IMG/VR virus record: IMGVR_UViG_3300025648_000051
Span: 1-34,473 of that record
DNA from: a virus
Direction: 5' to 3' (one strand)
DNA length: 34,473 nt
A program made the position numbers and the translations under genes. A model generated the notes under the pieces. That model was not told the origin of the DNA, searched no databases, and saw only the letters and a list, made by a program, of their open reading frames with translations. Position 1 is the stretch's first letter. Every line of letters starts with the position of its first letter. Below, piece by piece: positions 5,739 through 12,260 of this stretch.

Positions 5739-6070
5739 AAACTCCCCTTTCTGCGGTTTGCGCTTAGTGTTTGCCATATTTCTGTAATACGAATTTCATG
5801 CTGGCGCTTGTTATCCAGTGTTTTATATTCTTTAAAGGTATCGGCCCACTCTTCTACCGCTTTGCTATAAGAAGGGCTGTCTAGTGCCTGGGCCTCTCGC
5901 TCTGCTACTGTTCCTTGCGATAGTAAAAAAGCATGCGCTTTAGCCTGCTTAATCCATTCTTCCAAGCGTTTAACCTCGCCAGCCAAAATTGCATGATCTT
6001 CGTCGGTTGAAGATAAAAATATCAAAGCCTTTTCTACTCGGCTGTCGTTTAAATGCTCCAAATCACTCAT
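5735..6070 (-). CDS. Conserved phage coiled-coil protein, 111 aa
   Basis: Start at ATG 6070, coupled to the upstream stop (ATGA), with GGGAG about 8 nt before; ATG 6076 is also possible. The protein has the pattern of a phage family I have seen in recombination regions: 'TDEDHAxLxGEVKRLEEWxKxxKAxAFL', 'GTVAEREAxA' and a C-terminal 'IWQTLSANRRKG'. The body is predicted coiled coil. Function is not known to me; phage DNA metabolism is suggested by context. Confidence 0.72.
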   Translation of the reverse strand: MSDLEHLNDSRVEKALIFLSSTDEDHAILAGEVKRLEEWIKQAKAHAFLLSQGTVAEREAQALDSPSYSKAVEEWADTFKEYKTLDNKRQHEIRITEIWQTLSANRRKGSL

Positions 6071-6300
6071 CGCCAATCTCCCATCCTTCCTCTATTCCCC
6101 TTCTTCCACTGTTCCGATACGTCATGTAAGATTCTTGCAAGTCGTGGGCTAAATCCAGGAGATCGTAAATACTCTCTGAAGCGCTGTAATCCCTGCTCGT
6201 TTCTGAATCTAAGAAGCCATCGAACTTCGCACTGGTGACGATATTCTTCGCTGCTTTTGAATTCTTTTTCATAAGTTTCCCCATTGGTTGGCAAATGCAT
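6067..6300 (-). CDS. Conserved small phage protein, 77 aa (DUF7696-like)
   Basis: Start at ATG 6300 with AAGGAA six nt upstream; the first 32 nt overlap the end of the methylase-like gene. The sequence shows YRHQCEVRWLLRF and later VSEQWKKGNRGRMGDWR, a pattern shared by small proteins of many proteobacterial phages ('ERRHxCEVRxLLxxR...QWxKGNRGxxGxW'). A competing 91-aa frame over the same DNA lacks such a pattern and is rejected. Function unknown. Family name is from memory and should be checked. Confidence 0.72.
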   Translation of the reverse strand: MHLPTNGETYEKEFKSSEEYRHQCEVRWLLRFRNEQGLQRFREYLRSPGFSPRLARILHDVSEQWKKGNRGRMGDWR

Positions 6301-6819
6301 CGGCAATTCCTTGATAAGTCGTGCTGCGTAATTTCCACCGATCAGGACTAGGTGGCATCTTGTGGACCTTCGCTTCTCTACCTTCCACAATATTTGTTGG
6401 CACTAGTTTTGGTAAATTTTTAAGCCATAAACAAGTTGCCTTTGTTTCTCCATGTCCAAATTGCCAAGGTTGAATAATTTGGTCAGGTTTTCTAATCTTG
6501 CTGGATATAACACTTATCGGATTTTCTAAAGCTATATGCTTTATTGGTGCATTTAAAAGTAGGCGCACAAAGTCCAAAGCCTCAGCCTGTTCCTTTTCTT
6601 TATATTTAAACCATCTAGAGCCTGAAACTGCTAAATGTGTACAAGGTGGGTGGGCAATCATTAAATCCCAACCGTCTGCAATTATGTCCATTACATCGCC
6701 TTGGTAATGAGGCCCAGGCTGATCAGTTGGCAACAAATCACAACTCATGGATTCGTGCCCCCCCTAATAAAGGCATCTCTTACTCGACCTGAATATTCGC
6801 AGGCTACTAAAACTCTCAT
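6269..6819 (-). CDS. Cytosine-methylase-like protein, frame broken at a G7 tract
   Basis: Translation should begin at ATG 6819, coupled to the upstream stop (ATGA): MRVLVACEYSGRVRDAFI carries the AdoMet motif I of Dcm-like proteins. At 6764-6758 a run of seven G puts the frame out by one. The rest (MSCDLLPTDQPGPHYQGD...) continues in the -1 frame with HPPC (catalytic-type PC motif) and LENPISV (ENx motif). A -1 shift would give a 183-aa protein with family-like spacing around the junction (DAFI-RGGHESM-SCDLLP). Alone, the downstream frame from 6748 is 159 aa and lacks motif I. The cause could be programmed frameshifting, tract-length variation, a real mutation or a sequencing error. Confidence 0.8.
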
Positions 6820-7586
6820 GCGTTTTTCCTTTTCTCACGTTGAGCTACGATAAAGTTGCGCATTTCGTAATAAGAATTAAACCTAGCCTTTGATGGGTCG
6901 CCACACTCGGCCCTATACGCTGCCTCGATTTGGGCATCCGTTCCTAAAGGTAATTCTTTTGTTTTGGTAATAGGGTCGATGTTTTCTACCCAATCTGCTT
7001 TAAATCCTCGCCATCCTCTTTGACAGCAAAGTTCCATTACAGCCTCTAAGGTCATCTTGGCTTTTTCTGCCTCTTTTGCTAAACCTTTTAAAGCGGTTTC
7101 AGTTAAAGGTGCTTTGTGGCTTTTACGCAACTTCAAGAAATCCTGAAAAACCGAATCATTAACCCCTTCAGGGGTCTTAGTATTTATTTGGTTCTTGGTT
7201 CTTGGTTCATGGTTCTTGGTTGGCATTGGGGGGTGTTTAGGGGGGCTATCGCTAGGCAATAGGGTGGGTATTTCTTTATTCCACCGTTTAGCTGCACCCT
7301 TGCGTCCACCCTCTGCCATCGCCTTATAGCGAGAAAGCTCTTCTGTGGCTCTTTTATTCGTCCAGGCTACCTTACCCTCATCTAGCTCAAAAAACTCGCC
7401 CAAAACCGCTAAAACAGCCTCCTGTTTTGATTTTGTCCGCCTAGCAAGAGTAGGTATGTCGTTTATCAAAGGTTTCTCGGTCAAATAGTAAAGGTCAATC
7501 AATCGTCTGTATGCTAAATCTTCTTCATTCGTTAGATGGGCTGTGTGGCTTATATAGTCACCTATGTGAAATGGATAAAAGTTCAT
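6816..7586 (-). CDS. DUF1376-type phage replication protein, 256 aa
   Basis: The N-terminal about 90 residues (FYPFHIGDYISHTAHLTNEE and RRLIDLYYLTEKPL) match DUF1376, found at the start of phage and prophage replication-initiation proteins in place of lambda O. A basic stretch GGRKGAAKRWNKE, a proline-rich linker (about 108-135) and a helical C-terminal domain (FLKLRKSHKAPLTETALKGL) follow. It probably recognises an origin or recruits the host helicase; no phage helicase or polymerase is present. It starts 2 nt after the HTH gene and is coupled by ATGA to the methylase-like gene. Confidence 0.83.
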   Translation of the reverse strand: MNFYPFHIGDYISHTAHLTNEEDLAYRRLIDLYYLTEKPLINDIPTLARRTKSKQEAVLAVLGEFFELDEGKVAWTNKRATEELSRYKAMAEGGRKGAAKRWNKEIPTLLPSDSPPKHPPMPTKNHEPRTKNQINTKTPEGVNDSVFQDFLKLRKSHKAPLTETALKGLAKEAEKAKMTLEAVMELCCQRGWRGFKADWVENIDPITKTKELPLGTDAQIEAAYRAECGDPSKARFNSYYEMRNFIVAQREKRKNA

Positions 7587-7588
7587 GT

Positions 7589-7786
7589 TTAGCCCTGGAA
7601 AAGATCAGGCCGTAACAATTCCTTGGTTAAACGGCCTTCTGATAGCCGTTCTAGGGTTTTTATATGCTTTAGCGGAATCTGCTTTCTAGCCACCCATTGA
7701 TATACAGAAGACTCCCTAATACCTAGCTGGTGGGCCAAATTTGCTAAAGAACCGAACTCCATTTTCAACTCGTAAAACTGATTCAT
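7589..7786 (-). CDS. YdaS/Cro-like helix-turn-helix regulator, 65 aa
   Basis: Residues about 13-33 (LANLAHQLGIRESSVYQWVA) are a clear helix-turn-helix, and RLTKELLRPDLF at the end is the C-terminal signature of YdaS/Cro-like phage regulators. ATG 7786 follows AAGGAGA. It is the first leftward gene from the divergent intergenic region at 7787-7951, which contains inverted repeats, so it likely binds there and controls the early promoters. No CI-type partner with a cleavage domain is present. Confidence 0.85.
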   Translation of the reverse strand: MNQFYELKMEFGSLANLAHQLGIRESSVYQWVARKQIPLKHIKTLERLSEGRLTKELLRPDLFQG

Positions 7787-7803
7787 GTAGTAATTCTCCT
7801 TCT

Positions 7804-7845
7804 ATTTGTCGCAAGAATAGCATGTTTTGGTAAAAAGCAACAAAT
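7804..7845. promoter_or_regulatory. Operator-like element and leftward early promoter region
   Basis: ATTTGTCGCAAGAATAG (7804-7820) matches 3158-3174 at 15 of 17 positions. The inverted half-site GCAACAAAT lies at 7837-7845 and pairs with ATTTGTCGC (7804-7812) with one mismatch. On the minus strand TTGTTG (7843-7838) and TATTCT (7819-7814) form a plausible promoter with an 18-bp spacer for the 7786 gene. The element covers its -10, as an autoregulatory operator would. Confidence 0.5.
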
Positions 7846-7851
7846 ATTTTA

Positions 7852-7869
7852 ATTAGGGATTGTCCTAAT
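7852..7869. promoter_or_regulatory. Inverted repeat ATTAGG-N6-CCTAAT, candidate operator
   Basis: Perfect 6-bp arms (7852-7857 and 7864-7869) separated by 6 bp, an 18-bp dyad of the size bound by small HTH dimers. It lies 8 bp upstream of the -35 of the rightward promoter and between the two divergent promoters. It could be the site of the YdaS/Cro-like protein or of a host regulator. Confidence 0.45.
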
Positions 7870-7876
7870 ATAAAAC

Positions 7877-7906
7877 TCGACATTTCTACGACTTTTGAGG
7901 TATAGT
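7877..7906 (+). promoter_or_regulatory. Sigma70-like promoter for the rightward early block
   Basis: TCGACA (7877-7882, five of six to TTGACA) and TATAGT (7901-7906, five of six to TATAAT) are separated by 18 bp. Transcription would start near 7913 and reach the first gene at 7952 after a leader of about 40 nt with an AAGGGA ribosome binding site. Confidence 0.55.
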
Positions 7907-7951
7907 TCTTTTACGCAGTAAATTTTTTAACCAGTGATGAAGGGAAAGCAA

Positions 7952-8032
7952 ATGAAAACAGCAATTATTGAAATAGTCGGTGTAATACTTTTAGGCATAC
8001 TTCTCGGCTGCATGTTTGGGTGGGGGTTCTAA
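7952..8032 (+). CDS. Single-helix membrane peptide, 26 aa
   Basis: The ATG is preceded by GAAGGGAAAG. The peptide is one hydrophobic helix (IIEIVGVILLGILLGCMFG) with a short charged start, ending two nt before the next ATG. It is the first gene after the rightward promoter. The size is small, but the ribosome binding site and tight spacing to the next gene support it. Function unknown. Confidence 0.6.
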   Translation: MKTAIIEIVGVILLGILLGCMFGWGF

Positions 8033-8034
8033 TC

Positions 8035-8328
8035 ATGGGAATGTCTAGACACGATGCTTATTACGAACCTGACGATTACGATGACCGCACCGACGAAATA
8101 GAAGAACGCACCTGGGAGCTTCTAAAAGTTGGCGGTAAATTCGATTACAGAACTACCAGCGCTATTGCAGAAATGCTCTCAGAGCTTGGGGTTGACGATT
8201 CCAAAGCTATTCAAGACGTTATCGATTCAGGCGATTATGAGGCGCTTGGTAGAAAACTAATCTCTATGTCTTGTGATTACCACGAACGCTACGCTAGAGA
8301 AATTGCCGAGTTTGAAATTTACGATTAA
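8035..8328 (+). CDS. Hypothetical acidic protein, 97 aa
   Basis: ATG 8035 has a GGGGG ribosome-binding-like stretch 8 nt upstream; a GTG at 8020 and an ATG at 8041 are alternatives. The protein is very acidic at the start (YYEPDDYDDRTDEIEERTWE) and helical after (TSAIAEMLSELGVDDSKAI). Such acidity could mimic DNA, but nothing specific supports that. Family not recognised. Confidence 0.7.
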   Translation: MGMSRHDAYYEPDDYDDRTDEIEERTWELLKVGGKFDYRTTSAIAEMLSELGVDDSKAIQDVIDSGDYEALGRKLISMSCDYHERYAREIAEFEIYD

Positions 8329-8338
8329 GGAGTAAGTG

Positions 8339-8572
8339 ATGGCTAAGAAAAAGACCGAGTATTGCCCTAAAACGCAGGCCCTTTGGGAAATGTTTAACTG
8401 GCATGACGAACATACCGCCATGCTGGTAATTCTTAGGGAATACCTAAGTAATCCGCATTACACCAAGTTTTACGCTGAAAGCATGATTAATAGAATGATT
8501 AGCGATCAGATTACAAACCAATACGACATGATGAATACAGCCAAAATTGAATTAGGAGCAAGTGATGAGTAA
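8339..8572 (+). CDS. Hypothetical protein, 77 aa
   Basis: ATG 8339 lies six nt after a perfect AAGGAG; an in-frame GTG at 8336 is too close to it. The protein starts MAKKKTEYCPKTQALWEMFN and is mainly helical. It overlaps the annealing protein start by 8 nt, so it belongs to the recombination transcript. No family recognised. Confidence 0.72.
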   Translation: MAKKKTEYCPKTQALWEMFNWHDEHTAMLVILREYLSNPHYTKFYAESMINRMISDQITNQYDMMNTAKIELGASDE

Positions 8573-9116
8573 ATTTTTAGAACTACGCAAGATTAATGTA
8601 AATGAACACACAGATCGCAAGGGTAAATTTACATATTTAAGTTGGGCATGGGCTGTAGACCAGCTTTTACAGCAAGACCCAGGTGCAACTTGGGAATATA
8701 AAGACCCCATGTATTTTGCTGAGACCTTGATGGTATTTTGCTCGGTTAACGCTTTTGGTAAAACTATGACGGCCCAGTTGCCTGTCCTAAACCACCAAAA
8801 CAAAGCTATACCAAACCCCAACGCAATGGAGGTCAATACCGCTATGCAACGTTGCCTTGCCAAAGCCATCGCTTTACATGGCATCGGTTTGTATATCTAC
8901 GCAGGCGAGGATATTCCTGAAGAGGACACACCTGACCTAACGGACCAGGCAGATACCTGGGTAAAAGCCATTAATACAGCTAAGGATATAGATGAACTCA
9001 AAGTCATATACGGTAATGCCTATCACCAGCTCTCAAAAGATAAAACCGCAGTCGCTAAGATTTCCGCAGCCAAAGATGCCAAAAAGTCAGAATTGGCAAC
9101 TCAAAGCGATGTTTGA
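8565..9116 (+). CDS. Sak3/DUF1071-like single-strand annealing protein, 183 aa
   Basis: The protein shows KGKFTYLSWAWAVDQL near the N-terminus, LPVLNHQNKAIPNPNAMEVN in the middle and QRCLAKAIALHGIGLYIYAG, then a disordered acidic-to-helical tail. These are the conserved blocks of DUF1071, the Sak3 branch of phage annealing proteins related to Rad52. Such proteins pair single strands made by an exonuclease, and a YqaJ exonuclease follows at 9289. Start ATG 8565 has AGGAG six nt upstream. Length is normal. Confidence 0.87.
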   Translation: MSKFLELRKINVNEHTDRKGKFTYLSWAWAVDQLLQQDPGATWEYKDPMYFAETLMVFCSVNAFGKTMTAQLPVLNHQNKAIPNPNAMEVNTAMQRCLAKAIALHGIGLYIYAGEDIPEEDTPDLTDQADTWVKAINTAKDIDELKVIYGNAYHQLSKDKTAVAKISAAKDAKKSELATQSDV

Positions 9117-9143
9117 TGAGATTCTAAGAAAGGCACAAGACAA

Positions 9144-9287
9144 ATGATCGAATCTTTAGTAAAGCCTAGCCCTTTAGATAACGATGTAGCAGTCATAAAA
9201 ATACTACAGCTTATGGGCCAAATCAGCCTGCGAGACCTAGAGTATGTTTTAAAAGTAGTGGCTGCCGTTTATAAAAAGGTTTCTTAA
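9144..9287 (+). CDS. Hypothetical protein, 47 aa
   Basis: ATG 9144 to TAA 9287 fills the gap between the annealing protein and exonuclease, ending one nt before the exonuclease ATG. The protein (MIESLVKPSPLDNDVAVIKI, then LRDLEYVLKVVAAVYKKVS) is amphipathic and helical. The ribosome binding site (AAAGG) is rather far, about 11 nt. No family recognised. Confidence 0.6.
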   Translation: MIESLVKPSPLDNDVAVIKILQLMGQISLRDLEYVLKVVAAVYKKVS

Positions 9288-9288
9288 C

Positions 9289-9972
9289 ATGACAACATTT
9301 ACAACAGATGACCGTATAGCAGCAGAGCCTATACCTTTTGCTGGCATAGTAGATTTGACCGTAAAACAAGGCACAGACGAATGGCATCAACTTCGCCTTG
9401 GCAAAGTAACGGCTTCTAGGGTTGCCGACATACTTGCAAAGACAAAGACTGGGCCTTCAGTTAGTCGAGTCAACTACCTGATTGAGCTTGCCTTGCAACG
9501 AGTTACAAAAGCCCTAGAGCCATCTTACACCAACGCATCAATGGAATGGGGAACATTAACTGAACCGCAAGCGAGGGTAGCTTATGAAGTTGCAACTGGT
9601 AATTTTGTTGATCAAATCCCTTTTATGGACCACCCTAAAATTAAGTGGTTCGGTTGCTCTCCTGATGGCTTGGTTGGGGACGATGGACTCATTGAGATCA
9701 AGTGTCCTAACTCTCCTACACATTGGTCCTATATAAAGGCAGATGAACCGCCCAATAAATATGTAATACAAATGCAGGCGCAGATGGCGGTTACAGGACG
9801 TAAATGGTGCGACTTTGTATCGTTTGATCCTAGGATGCCTGAACGCAGCCAACTGTATATAAAAAGAGTTCCTAGGGACGGTGAGTTTATTCTTTTTATG
9901 GAAGCAGAAGTAGCTAGTTTTTTAAGAGAAGTTGAGGAGGAAGTAAATTTAATGGAGAGCAAAGATGCTTAA
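9289..9972 (+). CDS. YqaJ-family phage exonuclease, 227 aa
   Basis: Sequence blocks match YqaJ/lambda-type recombinases: QGTDEWHQLRLGKVTASRVADIL, MEWGTLTEP, SPDGLVGDDGLIEIKCPNSP and YVIQMQAQMAVTG. Catalytic residues are Asp126, Glu136 and Lys138 with Gln161 downstream, a complete PD-(D/E)XK site. The enzyme degrades one strand of double-stranded DNA from ends, feeding the Sak3-like annealing protein encoded upstream. The last 8 nt overlap the next gene. Confidence 0.9.
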   Translation: MTTFTTDDRIAAEPIPFAGIVDLTVKQGTDEWHQLRLGKVTASRVADILAKTKTGPSVSRVNYLIELALQRVTKALEPSYTNASMEWGTLTEPQARVAYEVATGNFVDQIPFMDHPKIKWFGCSPDGLVGDDGLIEIKCPNSPTHWSYIKADEPPNKYVIQMQAQMAVTGRKWCDFVSFDPRMPERSQLYIKRVPRDGEFILFMEAEVASFLREVEEEVNLMESKDA

Positions 9973-10138
9973 AGAAATAAAAGTAATCTATTCATGCAAT
10001 ATTGCTGGATATAACACCCATCTAATAGACAAATCAGAACTTATAAAATGGCTTGATGGCCAATTTAAAGCGTATGTTGGTGCGAAAGATATTGGAATCA
10101 TGGGTAATTCACAACTAGAAACTTCGGAAAAGGAATAA
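9965..10138 (+). CDS. Hypothetical protein, 57 aa
   Basis: ATG 9965 lies within the end of the exonuclease gene, behind a GGAGAGCAAAG site. The protein MLKEIKVIYSCNIAGYNTHL then DKSELIKWLDGQF shows a beta-strand start and helix. It ends two nt before the SSB-like gene. I recognise no family; position suggests a recombination accessory. Confidence 0.62.
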   Translation: MLKEIKVIYSCNIAGYNTHLIDKSELIKWLDGQFKAYVGAKDIGIMGNSQLETSEKE

Positions 10139-10140
10139 AT

Positions 10141-10395
10141 ATGTCAGTCAAATACTTTGTAAAAGCAGCCGTTTCGGAATACACCGATAAAGAAGGCAAA
10201 TCAAAAAAGAAATATCAATCTATTGGTGTCGTAATGGAAACCAAGCATGGCCTAATGCTTAAGATTGAAACCATTCCTGTATTTGCTATGAAGGAAGGAT
10301 CAATTTTTGCTTATTTAAATGAGCCTGAAGATAAGCCCCAGGGATATTCTGCGCCACAGAATTTAAGCCAATTGGAAGAAGACGTTCCGTTTTAA
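10141..10395 (+). CDS. Small SSB-like protein with acidic C-terminal tip, 84 aa
   Basis: The protein is predicted beta-rich (KYFVKAAVSEYTDKEGKSKK, then SIGVVMETKHGLMLKIETIP) and ends LSQLEEDVPF. The terminal EEDVPF copies the acidic tip of bacterial SSB (DDDIPF), which recruits SSB partner proteins. At 84 residues it is shorter than a full OB-fold SSB. Next to a Sak3-like annealing protein and exonuclease, a single-strand binding role is likely. AAAGGA precedes the ATG. Confidence 0.68.
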   Translation: MSVKYFVKAAVSEYTDKEGKSKKKYQSIGVVMETKHGLMLKIETIPVFAMKEGSIFAYLNEPEDKPQGYSAPQNLSQLEEDVPF

Positions 10396-10404
10396 GGAGT
10401 AATT

Positions 10405-10602
10405 ATGCTAAGAGTTGAAAAGTTTAAGGAGCGTTTTCCTGATGCTCCTGATAATGGAACGGCCCAAAAGTTATGGGAAACCGCTTGGAACGAGGCTATA
10501 AAGACAGCAATTAAGCACATTGACATTTATACGACCTTGAATCAAGCTACAGCTAGGGCCTATGCCATGAATATTATGGACGAACTGGAGGGACTTGCAT
10601 GA
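10405..10602 (+). CDS. Hypothetical protein, 65 aa
   Basis: ATG 10405 follows AAGGAG in the nine-nt gap after the SSB-like gene. The protein (RVEKFKERFPDAPDNGTAQK, then a helical half) is unrecognised. Its TGA overlaps the next ATG (ATGA), so the two are translated together. Confidence 0.68.
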   Translation: MLRVEKFKERFPDAPDNGTAQKLWETAWNEAIKTAIKHIDIYTTLNQATARAYAMNIMDELEGLA

Positions 10603-10805
10603 ACGATCACATTTGGACCGCAGCAGGAACTGATATTGAAGAGCGCTGGAAGGCTAAATATGGATGGGTTAGACCATCCGAACAGCCTGAATATCAAGCC
10701 AAGTTTAAGTATTACCAAGAACTGCCCCTAAGGAAACTTGACGATGAAGCCAAGGTTCAATATGAGGCAGTTTTAAGAAAGGCTAAAGTAGCCAGGGTTC
10801 GTTAG
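10599..10805 (+). CDS. Hypothetical protein, 68 aa
   Basis: Coupled start (ATGA) behind the 65-aa gene. The protein is rich in aromatic and charged residues (IWTAAGTDIEERWKAKYGWV, then RPSEQPEYQAKFKYYQEL) with a basic end (KAKVARVR). It is the last rightward gene and converges with the leftward 71-aa gene, overlapping its stop by four nt, so no separate terminator space exists there. Confidence 0.66.
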   Translation: MNDHIWTAAGTDIEERWKAKYGWVRPSEQPEYQAKFKYYQELPLRKLDDEAKVQYEAVLRKAKVARVR

Positions 10806-11017
10806 TATTTTCGCATGTTTGGAAGAGGCGCTTCTGCTTGGCTTTTGCCTTCAGGATGCGCTTTTTCCATTGGTAAGCTCATGTGCTTGTCTAATTTGGC
10901 TTCCAAACGCTTTAATTCGTGTTCTGTGGCCTTTTCATGCTCTCGCTCTACTATGTAGTGGCCCTTGGTCTTGCCGTCGCTTGCAGCGCCTGTAATCTTG
11001 AAACTATCTGCTTTCAT
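10802..11017 (-). CDS. Hypothetical charged protein, 71 aa
   Basis: Last gene of the late block. ATG 11017 is two nt from the endolysin stop, with AGGAGCATAAA as ribosome binding site. The protein (MKADSFKITGAASDGKTKGH, then a helix rich in E and K) is highly charged; no signal or membrane segment is seen. Family not recognised. Confidence 0.65.
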   Translation of the reverse strand: MKADSFKITGAASDGKTKGHYIVEREHEKATEHELKRLEAKLDKHMSLPMEKAHPEGKSQAEAPLPNMRKY

Positions 11018-11018
11018 T

Positions 11019-11615
11019 TTATGCTCCTAAAATATCCATTGCTCGGTGAATTGCGGAAATACGCTGGTCCAACCCTAGTGTGCCACCATTGATTCGTTTT
11101 GTCATAGTTAGCCAATCTTCAACATCAGCGCAGGCATTTAAGCCCTTTTTATTCCAAAACCAGCCAGCCGACATAGCAGCGTTTTCAGGCTGTAAAAGTA
11201 ATTCAGGGGTATCTGTCAACGGACGATTAATTGCATCACCGCATACAGTGTAGTTAGAACGACCAGTAAGCTGAATAATGCCTCGTCCATGAAATCTCCA
11301 TCCGTCTCCGTCTTGTGAATTGCCTAAATCGGCTCTACCGCCATAAACCTTGTTCGCTATCTTTTCAGGGTTGTTCTCATATTTTTCAGCAGTATCCGTA
11401 TCAGGAAAACGGCTAGGCCATACTCGCATCAGCGCTGTAGCAGAATAATGAAGATTCTCTTCCAAATTCTTAAAATTATTAGATTCATGCTGGCATTGAC
11501 CGATAAACGCAGCTTGGCGTTTCGGTGTATTAATCTCGTATTTATTAAAAGTCGCATTTAATGGGTCTAGCCATTTAGAGTCAATCCCTAGCGCTGTAAG
11601 TTGGTCAATGTTCAT
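11019..11615 (-). CDS. GH19 (chitinase-like) endolysin, 198 aa
   Basis: The protein shows AAFIGQCQHESNNF (Glu44) and NLEENLHYSATAL (Glu53), the two catalytic glutamates of GH19 enzymes, followed by GDGWRFHGRGIIQLTGRSNY, the substrate-groove motif of phage GH19 lysins. It cleaves peptidoglycan glycan strands at the end of infection. There is no signal peptide, so export depends on a holin from the upstream membrane-protein genes. The start overlaps the spanin gene by 11 nt. Confidence 0.9.
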   Translation of the reverse strand: MNIDQLTALGIDSKWLDPLNATFNKYEINTPKRQAAFIGQCQHESNNFKNLEENLHYSATALMRVWPSRFPDTDTAEKYENNPEKIANKVYGGRADLGNSQDGDGWRFHGRGIIQLTGRSNYTVCGDAINRPLTDTPELLLQPENAAMSAGWFWNKKGLNACADVEDWLTMTKRINGGTLGLDQRISAIHRAMDILGA

Positions 11616-12033
11616 TTAATTTACTATTTTCTGTAATCCAGTCCTGCAATGATACTAGTTGGGCTGTTGTGCTGGCGCATTGCTCGGTAAGAGATACCAC
11701 GTTAATGGTTTGGCCATTAACTGTGATGGTGGCTGAGGCATCGCTGGTGGACAGGCTACTGGAACTGGAGTAGTGCATCCTGCCATACATAGCATGAATA
11801 GAAGCGATCCTTGCTTCATAAGTCTGTTTAATTCCATCATTTATTAACTCCTGTTCCTTTTGTATTGCTTTTGTTTTATCTGCTTGCTCTTGCGCCACAA
11901 TAGCTTGCTGATCCACATAATGAGCAAAACGCAAATGCTCGACATAAAAACCACTAAATACAAGAGCAAAATATAGTGCAATTTTGTAGTAACCACTAAA
12001 ACCACCTGTAAATAATGAAATCAAAAAGTTCAT
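11605..12033 (-). CDS. Rz-like inner-membrane spanin, 142 aa
   Basis: A membrane segment near the start (KIALYFALVFSGFYV, about 17-31) is followed by a long charged helical periplasmic part (VAQEQADKTKAIQKEQELIN) and a serine/threonine-rich stretch, the i-spanin layout. An Rz1-type lipoprotein is nested in another frame at 11655-11840, as in lambda Rz/Rz1. The start overlaps the holin-like gene by four nt (ATGA). Spanins disrupt the outer membrane, so the host should be Gram-negative. Confidence 0.8.
   Translation of the reverse strand: MNFLISLFTGGFSGYYKIALYFALVFSGFYVEHLRFAHYVDQQAIVAQEQADKTKAIQKEQELINDGIKQTYEARIASIHAMYGRMHYSSSSSLSTSDASATITVNGQTINVVSLTEQCASTTAQLVSLQDWITENSKLNEH
11655..11840 (-). 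CDS. Rz1-like outer-membrane spanin lipoprotein, nested in Rz, 61 aa
   Basis: In a different frame fully inside the Rz-like gene. ATG 11840 has AGGAG 7 nt upstream. The protein starts MMELNRLMKQGSLLFMLCMAGC, with a positively charged start, hydrophobic stretch and a lipobox ending Cys22, then a proline-rich body (VPVACPPAMPQPPSQ), which is characteristic of Rz1 o-spanins. ATG 11819 would give a shorter signal peptide and is an alternative start. Confidence 0.8.
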   Translation of the reverse strand: MMELNRLMKQGSLLFMLCMAGCTTPVPVACPPAMPQPPSQLMAKPLTWYLLPSNAPAQQPN

Positions 12034-12260
12034 TGTGGCTCTGCACCGCTCATGTGTTTTGCTGCTACTGAAGCTGCGCCTGAGCCTGATACGATACCTA
12101 ATGCGCCAGCTAACTCAGTAAGACTAATTTCATGCCCTGCATAAATAAGATAAATTGCTGCACCAGCAACTACTACAAAACCCAAAAACCAAGCCCACCT
12201 TGCAATATCATGGGTTTGATTATCTTTTCCAGTCAAAATATGAGTAAAAATTTCGTTCAT
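12030..12260 (-). CDS. Holin-like membrane protein, 76 aa
   Basis: Start at ATG 12260, coupled to the previous stop (ATGA); a farther upstream start at 12341 is unlikely. The sequence KDNQTHDIARWAWFLGFVVV leads into a membrane segment (about 22-41), followed by a small-residue helix (ELAGALGIVSGSGAASVAAK). 'GKDNxTHDIxRW' is shared with small holin-like proteins of many phages. It directly precedes the spanin and endolysin genes, making it the best holin candidate. Confidence 0.7.
   Translation of the reverse strand: MNEIFTHILTGKDNQTHDIARWAWFLGFVVVAGAAIYLIYAGHEISLTELAGALGIVSGSGAASVAAKHMSGAEPQ

Noticed and set aside
6063-6338. A 91-aa leftward frame overlapping the 77-aa gene
   Set aside because: It lacks any recognised pattern, while the other frame has a ribosome binding site at ATG 6300 and a conserved-looking CEVRWLL...KGNRG sequence.
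9104-9147. A 12-codon frame (MFDEILRKAQDK) ending ATGA onto the 47-aa gene
   Set aside because: Too short to judge as a gene and overlapping the annealing protein end; it may only be chance.
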